A stretch of 64,000 bases of DNA from Antedon mediterranea. Lineage: Eukaryota; Echinodermata; Crinoidea; Comatulida; Antedonidae. This document shows, in pieces, positions 1-10,646 of this stretch. The translations under genes and the position numbers were made by a program. Positions within the stretch are counted from its first letter, which is position 1. Every line of letters begins with the position of its first letter. Below the pieces are notes generated by a model. The model was not told the DNA's origin and did no database searches. It saw nothing but the letters and a program-made list of their open reading frames with translations. The DNA lies in the NCBI RefSeq assembly GCF_964355755.1, contig NC_092676.1, forward strand, positions 23,046,288 to 23,110,287. The letters run 5' to 3'.

Positions 1-32
1 ACATATAGTATTAAAAGTTATGATATGAGTTA

Positions 33-66
33 TTAAAGATATATTGTCCCCCTGAAAACATTTTTT
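33..66 (+). repeat. Terminal fragment of a TTAA-flanked MITE
   Basis: The stretch begins with TTAA and continues AAGATATATTGTCCCCCTG, almost identical to the terminus of the complete element at 31144-31442. No matching opposite terminus is found before the first AFG1L exon, so this is either a solo end or a degraded copy. It lies in an AFG1L intron. Confidence 0.4.
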
Positions 67-218
67 TGTTTAACACTAATAGACTTGGACTAATAGAGGC
101 GGCAATAAGACACCTTAACTAAGCTTCTTTTAGGCACTCAGCTTATTATTAATTTTAAAACTTAGATTTTTCTATCACAGTGAGTTAATTTTTTCTTTCT
201 ACCATTTATTAATGACAG

Positions 219-3200
219 CTTCAAATATTTGGGAAGCCCAAACCTAGACCAGGACCGAAAGGCTTGTACCTGTATGGAAGTGTTGGCACTGGGAAAACGA
301 TGCTTATGGACTTGTTTTATAAATATCTAGAGGGTGGTAACAAACGAAGGACGCATTTTGACTCCTTCATGTTAGAGGTTCATACAAGTAAGTTTATACT
401 ATAGGGATATAGGCATCATGATTGATTGATGTAATATTTACTATAAAAATTGCAAAGGAAACAAAGTAGTAGAATAGAATTATTATTATTATCTTATACT
501 GTATAAAGGTATTACAATTATTTACACATAGGAATTCATGAGTTGAAGTTGAAACAGCCAAAAGGCAAGGATGCTCGTAAATCCAGAGGATTCGACCCCA
601 TTCCTCCGGTTGCCAGGGAGATCAGCGAGAGTACCTGGCTGCTATGCTTTGATGAATTTCAGGTAAATAATAATCATTTTAAATTTGCAGTTTGTGCACA
701 GGAAAAGATGTTCTATTTGGAAATTAACATTTTTATAATTGGAATTTACTTTACTATTTTTTTTTTAAATACTTATTTTTCATTGAGGTTGTGGACATAG
801 CAGATGCTATGATACTTAAATACCTATTCACAGAGTTATTTGCCAATGGTGTAGTTGTCGTGGCAACATCAAACAGAAAACCAGATGATTTGTACAAAAA
901 TGGGCTTCAGCGCAGTAATTTTTTACCTTTCATTAAAATTTTAAAGGTAATGTTTGTTTGCTTAGTAATTCTATATCAATAATCTAGTTTTCAACGTTTG
1001 TGAATATTTTAAACAATTTGGCTTTCATTTATCTAAAAGAATTCAAGATCTTAAATTTGAAACTGAATTTCCTTTTTTCTCTTTTATTTGTAGAGTCATT
1101 GTGAAGTTCTACAATTGGATTCTGGGATTGATTATCGGCAAGCCACCGATCTCCAAGACGACCAGGATACTTACTTTTCTAACACTACATGTGATGCAAA
1201 CACTGTGATTGAACAAATATTTAAGAAATTGGCACTTAAAGAAGATGAAGGTATTAGATAGTGCTGTATTTACTCTAGTCATGGAGTTGGAGTTGTTGGT
1301 GGTTATGATGCTCGGTTACCAATCCAAGGGTCCTGGGTTCATGTCCTGTCATGTACGGATTTATCTAAATGACGATTTACAACTCCACTCCCAAAGACTT
1401 GTAATAAGAGTTTTATGTAGAGTATCTTTTGTGTATGTTTAGCAGGTGAACAGGATTGCCACCTCGATATTGAATTAATTTGCTTATGGTTATCCTTGGC
1501 AATTTAGCTAAATATAACAAATCACAGTAATTAGAATAAACTTAACACAAGATCCAATCTCAGAATCTTTGAATTTTATAGGCAGATGTTTAAAACACTG
1601 ACAATTTTGTTTTAGATCAATTCTATCATTTCAGAAAATGCATATTTTTTTTCAATTTTGTTTACTTACTTTTAAAATTTTTGTATTATTAGTTATTCAA
1701 CCACGACGTATTGTGCTTAGAGGCCGCTATCTCAATATTAAAACTACCTGTGGGCGTAATGCAATGTTCACTTTTAGGGAATTATGTGAGATGGTATGTA
1801 AATGTTGTATATTTACTTGAAATTCAACTTTTATTTTAGACAAACTGTCCTTATATGATACATATACAAATATTCTTTATGACACATGTTGTAATAACTT
1901 GCTATATAAGGATAATAAGGATTTCTGGTGGTTTAAATTTGGGGATATTCATCATCATTCAACGGTCCGCGGAAGTTTCTTGTATGCGCACTGTAAATTG
2001 CATGCTCTGTTGGGCGTCACACATTGCAGTGACGTCTGTTTCGAAAGCTCCCTGGTAACTAACATATGTAATATACTGTTCACCAAGTAATTGTATATTG
2101 TTTGTTTTCAGCCTGTGGGGGCAGCAGACTATTTAGCAATTGCCAATAACTTTGATACTGTTCTGATTAAGGATATACCTCAGATGTCAATGCGTACAAG
2201 AACGGCACTCAAAAGGTTTATTGTCATGATTGATAATTTTTATGACAATAAGGTAAGCAATAGGTATAGTAATATTTAAATAAATTCCTAGTTCCGGTAG
2301 CACCACCCTCCCCTTTTAAGTGAGAAAAATTGTAGTACTCATTCAAATACAATTAATGTTTATTATATTATCTAGGTGCGATTGATATGTGCTGCTGAAG
2401 TTCCAATGAACCAATTATTTATATTGAGTGATATTGGTCAGAAAGATGCTGATAACAGTAGGCTTCTTATGGATGACCTAGGTATCGAACAGGTGTGTAT
2501 TAATTCATTTGACACTATCATCATCATCATTTATTTGAGTCAGCTTTCTCCCTCTTCCAAGGGGTTACTGACAGTCACTCATTCCAGGCTGCTACGCCAT
2601 CTCTCCACTTCTTCCTGTCTTGCACATCATTTTCCTGCAAACCAACTTTCCTACTTTCTTTCTTTACCATATCTTTCTCTATCATCTTTGGCTGTTCTCT
2701 TTCTCTTATACCGCCAACTTCTAAATGCCAAGCTCTCTTTACTGGTTCATCTTTTCTTAGAATATGTCCCATCCATCTCAAGCTACACCTCATAACAACG
2801 TCCACAATTGTTTCACTCAGACCTAGACGTCCTCCTTTTGGCCAGCTTAACATCACACATCCTTCTTAAGCTCTATCTACACTATCAAATTGTATGTAAT
2901 GTGATGTGCCCAACTGCTTATTAGTAGAGTAGAAATAAGGTTTCACCTCAAAAAAATTGCAACAAAAGGTATTTCAACGGATTTTGGTAGTATTAGGTGT
3001 ACTAAACAACAGAAAAAAAGTCTCAAGAATTTCGACCCCCGGAAAGTGGTTTTTTTCAAGATGGCCGCCAAAATAGATAAAAAGTGAAAATGGCCATACC
3101 TCCTAAACTACTTGGTCTATTGATATAATTTTGGTATCAACATACTCAGAACATACATATTTATATTCGCTAATAGAACATTTTGGCCAAAATTGACCGG

Positions 3201-6200
3201 AAATACCATTTCTGACAATTTAACCTTTGACCTTGATATGTTGTATCTTGGTAACCACTGACCGTAGGGAAACAAATGATGGCTCAAATTGTTCAGAATG
3301 TACATATTTACATTTATTGTAATGAGACATTTTGTCAAAAAATGGTTAGAAGTAAAGGTTATTGACCTTTAACCTTTATGTATGTAGAATTTCCATATCT
3401 CGGCAACTATGTGTGGTAGAGATTTAAAATTGGGCTCTAAATACTGAGAATATACTTATTTATATTTACTCTAATGAAACAGTTTGACAGAAAATGACCA
3501 GAAACGACATGTTGGACCATTGACCTTGATATGCTATATTTCGATAATGACTGACTGAGATACACCATTTATGGCTCAATTTGTTCAGAATATAATTATA
3601 ACTTTTAAATTTCTAATTACGGTATAGCAGCAATTGATTAGATATTGTGCATGTATTTAGTACGGCATCTTAAACAACTGTTCCAACTTCGTCTTCATCA
3701 TCGTCATCAATCTTTCTATCTACGTTGTCCCATTCTTCTAGTTGACACACTCCACAAACTGAAGCACATGCCAATCCATAGCGTCTACAACGGCAACATA
3801 CATCAAGTAGTTACAAAGGATGATTTTCAAAGTTCTTCTGGAGCAGCAGTTTCCATCGTCATTATTGGCACAAATGTTTTATTACAAACTTTCCATCCCC
3901 ACTTGGTAGCATCCATGCTATTATCTTTCTATAGCCATTGCATGATTTGACTGACATTCTGTAGCAGATGACGTTGGTGGTAGTTGTTGAGGCTAGGTTT
4001 GATAAATGATTTACCCTCAACAACTTTTTTATTAAATAGCTTGCATCTGTAGCTATTCAGGGAATCCAGTGACTTCGCTCCAAAAAGAATAGACATGTCC
4101 TTCAGTTCAAACTCCTCGATAGTTTAAAGTTTCTGATGCGGTTGAGTGAAAATATCGGCACACATGTCATATTCTGGGTTACTTTCAATCAATTTATTAA
4201 ATGCCGCTTTCTTGCCGATTCCGAAAATCCTAGACGTCGAATCACAACCAGTGAATGCATGCACTATGGGTAATGCAGTTCACATTTTATATCCTAAAAC
4301 AGATTTTAATCTGAAGTACACTTCTCGGTTTGTTGTATTTACATGATACAGTAAAAGTACCAGTAAGTCCGTGTCTTCTCCAATCAAAGTTACTGTATTA
4401 TGTTCAGAGACTTCAACTGTTGCCAGAGCAATGTCAACATCGGCATTGTTGTTTTAGTTTTTTTTTAACCATATTTAATGAGGGTGATCCACGCAGCTAT
4501 TGCTGATCATTAGGGACCCTCAGAGGTTCACAAGACAAACATATACACAAGATGCTCTACAAAACAAAGTCTTATTACAAGTCTTTGGGAGTGGAGTAAT
4601 TTGGTCCTTAGAAAAAATCCTGACATGTGACGGGACTTGAACTCAGGACCCTTGGAGTGGTAGCCAAGCATCATAACCATAACTCGTTGGCTGCATGTCG
4701 TACAGGACATTCTTTTTTCTGTAGCTCATATGAAAGCATGTTGATAAATTTGTGTTTGTTCTCATGCCTTGACAGGAATTCTTCTTTCTTTCCATCAAAT
4801 TCAGTTAGGACAAATCTCTCTAGACGATGTAATGAAATATGAACTAAGTCCGTTTCCACCCTCACTCTTCGAAGCCAAAGACATCTTTAGGAAGGCAAAT
4901 AAACCAATAAATTGATAGAAAGTAACCTAGAATATGACACTGATGTGTGCCGATATTTTCACTCAACCGCATCAGAAACTTCAAACTATCGAGGAGTTTG
5001 GATTAAAGGCCACGTCTATTCTTTTTGGAGCCAAGTCACTGGATTTCCTAAATAGCTACAGATGCAAGCTGTTTAATAAGAAAGTTGCTGAGGGTAAATA
5101 ATTTATCAAACCTCAACAACTACTACCACCAACCTCATCTGCTACAAAATGTCACAGTCTTAGAGTATACTATCAAATCATGCAATGGATAAAGAAAGAT
5201 AATACCATGGATGCTGCCAAGTTGGGGAAGTTTTTAATAAAACATTTGTGCCAATAATGACGATTGAAACTGCTGCTTCAGAAGAACTTTTGAAAATCAT
5301 CCTTTGTAACTGTACTACTGGATGTAAAACTGTATGTTGCAGTGGTAGATGCTATGGATTGGCATGTGCTTCAGTTTGTTGAGTGAGTCAACTAGAAGAA
5401 TGGAACAACGTAGATAGAGAGATTGATGACGATGATGAAGACGAAGTTGTTTAGGATGCCGTACTAAATACATGCACAATATCCAATCAACTGCTGCTAT
5501 ACCGTAAATAGAAATTTAAAATTATTATTATATTCGTTTTTGTTTACTTTTCCGGTTTTTTATTCACTATTATTATTAAGAATGTATACAGTATGTTCTG
5601 AACAATTTGAACTTGAACTCATATTCTAAATATAATATAATAAATGTAAAATATTACAGTTACTTGATTCCCAGGAAAGCTCTTAATTCCATGGGTAGAT
5701 TAGACCATTACGAAATAAAATAATTATATTCTGAACAAATTGAGCCATAAATAGTGTATCTCAGTCAGTCATTATCGAAATATAGCATGTCAAGGTCAAT
5801 GGTAAAAAAAATGTCGTTTCTGGTCATTTTTTGTCAAACTGTTTCATTAGAGTAAATATAAATAAGTATATTCTCAGTATTTAGAGCCCAATTTTAAATC
5901 TCTACCACACATAGTTGCCGAGATATGGAAATTCTACATAGATAAAGGTTAAAGGTCAATAACCTTTACTTCCAACCATTTTTTGACAAAATGTCTCATT
6001 ACAATAAATGTAAATATGTACATTCTGAACAATTTGAGCCATCATTTGTTTCCCTACGGTCAGTTATTACCAAGATACAACATATCAAGGTCAAAGGTCA
6101 AATTGTCAGAAATGGTATTTCCGGTCAATTTTGGCCAAAATGTTCTATTATAGCGAATATAAATATGCATGTTCTGAGTATGTTGGTACCAAAATTATAT

Positions 6201-6994
6201 CAATAGACCAAGTAGTTTAGGAGGTATGGCCATTTTCACTTTTTATCTATTTTGGCGGCCATCTTGAAAAAAACCACTTTCCGGGGGTCGAAATTCTTGA
6301 GACTTTTTTTCTGTTGTTTAGTAGACCCAATACTACCAAAATCCGTTGAAAAACCTTTTGTTGCAATTTTTTTGAGGTTGGCCCCTTTTTTTCATTAGTT
6401 CTACTCTACTATATATGGGCATGATGAAGTCATATCACTACCATATTTGGGCATATCACTACCATATGTAGGCACATCACACTTTTTTTTGTCAAAATTG
6501 TTTGATAGTGTATCATTGTCCTTTCTGTTCTTCTTAAAAGTCATTCTTCAGTTGTCTTTATGAGTTACCATGCAGCTTTCATGACCACAATTTCAATGGA
6601 TTTCTATGTTTTAGAATTGGAACATTACACTGTCTAAAAATGCAGCAATAGTGTCAAAAATACATGTTTAAGTCGAGTAATTGTTCTAATTCTTGTTAGT
6701 TTTTGTTAGTTTTTATTTATCTTTTTTTGTATATCTCGGAGCAAACATATTGTTATGTATATTTTATCTGAAAATGAAAATAACTGGAATTTTCCACAGA
6801 TGAATGAATGATGTCCTAAATAGTGATATAAAATACTTTTTTTTTATCAGCGTTCTGAGCTTAGCAAGGCTTCAATCTTCACCGGTGAAGAAGAGAAATT
6901 TGCGTGGGAACGAACTTATTCGCGCTTAATGGAGATGCAAACGGAAGCTTACTGGTTAAGCCGAGAACCTCAATCTAAGAGGGAAGATTTATGA
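219..6994 (+). CDS. AFG1L: AFG1-like mitochondrial AAA-type ATPase (LACE1/AFG1L), 3' eight exons
   Basis: Exons: 219-387, 532-662, 788-946, 1094-1250, 1693-1793, 2112-2252, 2376-2492 and 6851-6994. All have AG/GT borders and join in one open frame of 372 residues ending in TGA. The 5' exons lie left of the window; compared with about 480 residues in human AFG1L, roughly 110 N-terminal residues, including any mitochondrial presequence, are missing. Visible motifs, numbered from the first visible codon: Walker A GSVGTGKT (20-27), Walker B LLCFDEF (93-99), a sensor-like VVVVATSN (122-129), then NGLQR and DSGIDYR, and a C-terminal FTGEEE block, all typical of AFG1. The family acts in mitochondria, coupling ATP hydrolysis to protein quality control and turnover of respiratory subunits (family knowledge). 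The last intron (2493-6850) is swollen by nested repeats. An AATAAA at 7386-7391 is a possible poly(A) signal, and a long C run at about 7040 would then fall in the 3' UTR. No broken residues are seen. Confidence 0.95.
1283..1445 (+). repeat. tRNA-derived SINE, family A, truncated copy
   Basis: The segment has a tRNA-like A-box region (GTTGGTGGTTATGATGC) and a B-box-like GGGTTCATGTCC. It shares long stretches, such as CCAAGGGTCCTGGGTTC and CTCCACTCCCAAAGACTTG, with the fuller antisense copy at 4449-4722. It sits in an AFG1L intron and lacks the A-rich tail. Confidence 0.6.
2507..2868 (-). mobile_element. 3' end of a non-LTR retrotransposon (RTE/L1-like)
   Basis: The minus strand at 2856-2575 encodes an intact 93-residue stretch with the blocks [14 protein letters not shown] and [14 protein letters not shown]. 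Such blocks are typical of the C-terminal end of LINE reverse-transcriptase polyproteins (usual form LRWFGHV..., then AQDR..WR). The stop is followed by a short 3' UTR ending in AAATGATGATGATGATAG, a microsatellite tail characteristic of RTE-type elements. It is 5'-truncated at about 2868, where a MITE begins. It is a dead copy inside the last AFG1L intron; the clade assignment is inference. Confidence 0.7.
2866..2921 (+). repeat. MITE family M1, left half (interrupted)
   Basis: It starts TTAAGCTCTATCTACACTAT and continues to GTGATGTGCCCA, the standard left end of the M1 family found elsewhere in the window (complete copy 43855-43997). The element breaks off where the giant palindrome begins and resumes at 6412. 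Confidence 0.65.
3660..4350 (-). pseudogene. Decayed transposon-type protein gene, left arm copy
   Basis: Read on the minus strand this gives, in order and with frameshifts and stops, blocks such as [60 protein letters not shown], a Cys-rich [16 protein letters not shown] and an acidic end. From memory this order (TGCD block, a WK...PVMT block, Cys-rich tail, acidic C-terminus) matches a multicopy repeat-encoded protein family of unknown function in many animal genomes. The TGCD block lies partly in the spacer, so only this side has it. It is clearly non-functional. Confidence 0.6.
4449..4722 (-). repeat. tRNA-derived SINE, family A, near-complete copy
   Basis: Reading the minus strand, a tRNA-like head (GGTTATGATGCTTGGCTACC, then the B-box-like GAGTTCAAGTCCC) is followed by a body ending in ATTAAATATGGTTAAAAAAAA, an A-rich tail. 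It lies in the spacer of the giant palindrome and therefore probably inserted after the palindrome's parts were in place. It shares most of its length with the copy at 1283-1445. Confidence 0.7.
4785..5460 (+). pseudogene. Decayed transposon-type protein gene, right arm copy
   Basis: The plus strand reads, with interruptions, [19 protein letters not shown] (about 4807-4870), then the same [43 protein letters not shown] and [12 protein letters not shown] blocks as the left-arm copy but in the opposite orientation, ending in an acidic stretch. The first block is present only on this side. The Cys-rich tail is better preserved here (frame open for about 35 residues before TGA). It is a remnant and not expressible as a full protein. 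Confidence 0.6.
6412..6514 (+). repeat. MITE family M1, right half (interrupted)
   Basis: It continues the M1 consensus with ATATATGGGCATGATG, ATCACTACCATATTTGGGC and GGCACATCACAC, and ends TTTGATAGTGTATC. Together with 2866-2921 it makes one M1 element split by the 3.5 kb palindrome. Confidence 0.65.
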
Positions 6995-9900
6995 CGAATT
7001 TCTATTTGTAGAACTTTATAGGCTGTTTTTTGTTGTGCGCCCCCCCCCCCCCCAGTATGTGTAAACTCTAGAGTTTTGATAGGCAATGTGAAAGGGTTAA
7101 CAATCTTCAATGATCCATTTGAATAGTGCTAGTGCTAATTTATTTCCATATGGATTAAAACGTTACTGTATCCAAAGAATTTATTTACATATAATTTAAA
7201 CATTTACCTCAACATTGTTTTAAATGTGTTTGCGGTTGTAGTGGTAAAACCAATTATTTTTGAGTTGTTGTAATGTTCTTTAATGCAAAATAATACTATG
7301 TATTGTTTTATGTTGGCCAATTTTAGATTACAGTAATTTTTTAAATGTTAAGCAATATTATAACTAAAAATTTTATTATATATTGAATAAATTTGAAGTT
7401 TATTTACTGTTCTAGTAAAATGTACTACTGTGTTATCAAATTTGAAGAAATGGTAATCGTACTTTAAATGCACGGTTTTCAAAAACGTGTTCAAATGCTT
7501 CTAAAACGGCGCAACCTTGTATACACCCGTCTTGTTGCGTCTTCCATCCTATCATCTATGGCGTGCAATATGTGCAATACTGCAGTAATTGACAAAGGGA
7601 TATCTTGACAACATATTTTCTCTTGATTGCAATGTATTTGTTTCGGAAATCGACAATTTAATTTAATTCTTTGGTTAATATGCTTACATTCACTATGCTG
7701 TATTAAATACAACTTCTAAATGAAACTTTTTCCTTTAGTTGCATTGTGAGAGAGTGTTGAATTTAATATTTTTAATGTGTAAATAAATATATCTGCAAAC
7801 TAATTATGTGACGTCATAAATGTATTTTATGTGCGTCAGCCAATCGTCTCGCGCCAAAGTTTGGTATTGCGATACATGTACATAATGATCTATCACCCAT
7901 CATATACGATATACGATCTTTGTTTTTTACTAAAAATCAACGAGTTCCACATTTGCGTTATCATCCGGTTTTTTAATGATTATGACATGCGCAGTACTTA
8001 CTAGCATTCACGTACCTGGATCACCGTTACAAATATAAATGGCACTTCATTTAAAAACAAAACAACACAAAAAGGCAGATGTCCGTTTTAATCTAATGAA
8101 GAAATGAAAGTTAATTACCGTTGATCGATTCTTGACCCTCCCGGATGCTTAACTGTAACACTCAGTGGTCAAATCCCAAGAAAACTTGTAGTCGTGCTAA
8201 AAAGCGTGTGTATTTAAACAACTATGTTTCTATACCACTTTTTCCACTTCACCTTGTGGATAAATAACTTTTAACCGTCCTCTCCTGGTGGACAAAGTAA
8301 GCCTACTTATAACTGGCTTAAGTTTCTTAAAAGTATTGATCTGATGGTGTAATATTAATAAAGCTTTTCGAATAATTATCAAGTGTTATTAGTGATGATA
8401 TCTTTAGAATTGTAATACTATAAATATAATTTCTTTAGAAATTAATATGAAAAAGAACAAGGTACTTGCATCATTTCTCCTTAACCGCTACTAGAAAAAA
8501 AAATCTATGACGTAAATCGGCTTATTAATTTCTAATAGTTATAGCGCCACCATACTTAAAACTTGTATAGAACTTTTACTTATGCATTAAATAATTTGTT
8601 TGTTTTTGTGTGTTTTTTTAAAAATTATTATATAACTTTGCGATTTGCCAGGTTAGGATAAAAGGTCAAGGTTAAGTTGCAGGATAATAAATATATAAAA
8701 TAATTGAAAATCCCGATAGCGATGTTTCAAAATTAGTTTCTCACAACGTTGTATTTTATTTACCGGAGCTTTAACATTTTTTTTTCTGTAAGCAAACTCT
8801 TCTGAGATTTAAAGTACGATTGTTTTAATCGATAAATTAATGACAAATCCTTATCTTTGTAATATCAACAAAAATGCATCGTTAGAAAATCGTAAGTTGA
8901 TTCGTTTCGAAATGTTATAGGTATTAAGTACGTACTATCGTTAACTCGCATCTATAATGTACAAAACAGCTTAAAGCGACAAATTAAAAATCTCTTTAAA
9001 ATGTTAATTAATCACATAATACTTCAAATAAATATAATATTTAATGATTATTTAAATAATCCACCTGTATGTTGCATAATTAAACGTCAATTAACGAGGA
9101 GAAATACAAGCTTGTGACGTCTTAAATAATCAACGCGGAAACATATACAAAATGCTAGAGCTGTTCGCTTTAAACACCAAGACAAACATAATGTTCACAT
9201 ACACCCACGGAAACATTGGTGAGTCTATTAATGATAATTATGTAATAATCGTTTTAATAATATCATTTTGATATCATCAATAAAAGCGAAGTGAATTCGA
9301 GTATTTAAATTAATTCCTTTAAATCCTTATTGTACATTTTAAATGCGTCACGTAAGCCATGTTGATATATGTTTTAAGTTGAACAATTTAAATTTCACAG
9401 AATTGGATTACGTTTGAACCGTACCTTTAATTGACGTGATCATGACCGGCAGAGAGAAACACATTTCACCGTCTCCTATTTAAACTGACGCGCTTGTCTC
9501 TGATGACACGTGATGTTTACTATACTGTAAAACATGGAGAGGTCCACGACTGCACTATACAACATAACTTACTTTAAGTAAAAACTATCGTAAATATGAA
9601 ACAATATAAATGTATTTAAACTATCAAATTGATATTAAATGTATAATTGCAATAAATTGGTCGGAAAGTAACAGTAAAATATACGATACTATAATTATAT
9701 AAGCCATAATAAATGTATAAGCCATTGTTAAGCATCGTCACTCGTTAACACGTATATGATGACGCAATAAAACAATAATATAAAACTATATATTGTCTTA
9801 GTTATTCGTCATATAAAAGTTTAAAGAAACGAATTACACACGTTAGGCCTATAAAGACTTTTTTCAAACGCGTCAAAATGTCATTGAGAATTGGACCGCG

Positions 9901-10211
9901 CGGGGGCGGTGTGACGATATCCAGAGATGTTAGATAAGAAAGTTGACTTTTTAAATGACACAGTTTACTGCTAAAGTGCTCTAATGAGAGTCGTAATATG
10001 TTTGAATAATGCTATGTGTAGGCCCAGATTAACTAGCGTACATTGGTAATAACTATACAACCGATATCGCAACCCCCGTGTCTAGTCCGATGTCCTTTTT
10101 ACGTAGGCCTAATCTTAAAGAATTCGAGCAAGACACAACACGTCTATGTATTTTTTAATTTAAAAAAATGTATTCTCAATATAAGAATTGTTAATTTAGT
10201 TTTACACCTGT

Positions 10212-10345
10212 AAAAAGTTTGATGTACCCAAATATGGTAGTGATATGCTCAAGTATGGTAGTGATATGACATCATCAAGTCCATACAATTATGGGCACAT
10301 CACATTTTGTTTGTCACATACAGTTGTATAGTGTAGACAGAGCTT
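10212..10345 (-). repeat. MITE family M1 copy
   Basis: It contains AAGTTTGATGTACCC, two copies of TATGGTAGTGATATG, ATTATGGGCACATCACA and the terminal TAGTGTAGACAGAGCTT, all M1 features. The left terminus is eroded. Confidence 0.65.
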
Positions 10346-10552
10346 CAGAGAAATACTTTTCAAAATTCAAGTATATAATATGCATATAACCGCCGTGAAC
10401 CCGATGCAATAAATTATAAAAGTGTTGATAACTAACTTAACGCGAGTTTGACGCGTGCCTATTAAGATGTTACAATATATACGCAATCTGTTTACTTTTT
10501 ACAACGAAACTCACCAATTACAGGATAGATAAACTATAAATTATCATGCTTT

Positions 10553-10646
10553 AGGGAGTGGAGCCTTGCCAAGGGTCAGGATTGAACCCTGTACCTTGTG
10601 ATTTGAAGGTAGGCATAAGTTTGCTGACACCAAGCTACAGCTCCAT
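10553..10646 (-). repeat. tRNA-derived SINE head, family B
   Basis: On the minus strand it reads GGAGCTGTAGCTTGGTGTC (A-box TAGCTTGGTG) and, about 40 bases later, GGGTTCAATCCTGACCC, a good Pol III B box. The head resembles the copy at 45751-45855. It does not fold as a complete tRNA by eye, so it is called a SINE or tRNA pseudogene rather than a tRNA gene. Confidence 0.55.

Larger units (their letters stand above)
2922..6411. mobile_element. 3.5 kb giant inverted repeat (fold-back element)
   Basis: The left arm (2922 to about 4201) is the near-exact reverse complement of the right arm (about 4905 to 6411), around a spacer of about 0.7 kb. The outermost bases match: TAGTAGAGTAGAA on the left and TTCTACTCTACTA on the right. 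The right arm is longer mainly because of about 190 bp near 5520-5720 that the left arm lacks. Each arm has an outer non-coding part with about three tandem copies of a diverged unit of roughly 145 bp (3113-3600 on the left) and an inner part derived from a transposon-like protein gene. The interruption of an M1 MITE shows that it inserted as a unit. It lies in the last AFG1L intron and is probably spliced out. No intact transposase frame is visible, so it is presumably non-autonomous or dead. Confidence 0.85.

Noticed and set aside
3645-3950. 101-codon plus-strand frame in the AFG1L last intron
   Set aside because: It is the antisense of the decayed transposon protein remnant in the left palindrome arm.
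7035-7055. Long C run, and a G run near 61945-61962, as functional quadruplex sites
   Set aside because: Homopolymer runs of this kind are common slippage products, and no surrounding motif supports a role.
10553-10646. Functional tRNA gene
   Set aside because: Pol III boxes are present but no full cloverleaf with an acceptor stem can be drawn by eye; a SINE head is the better explanation.
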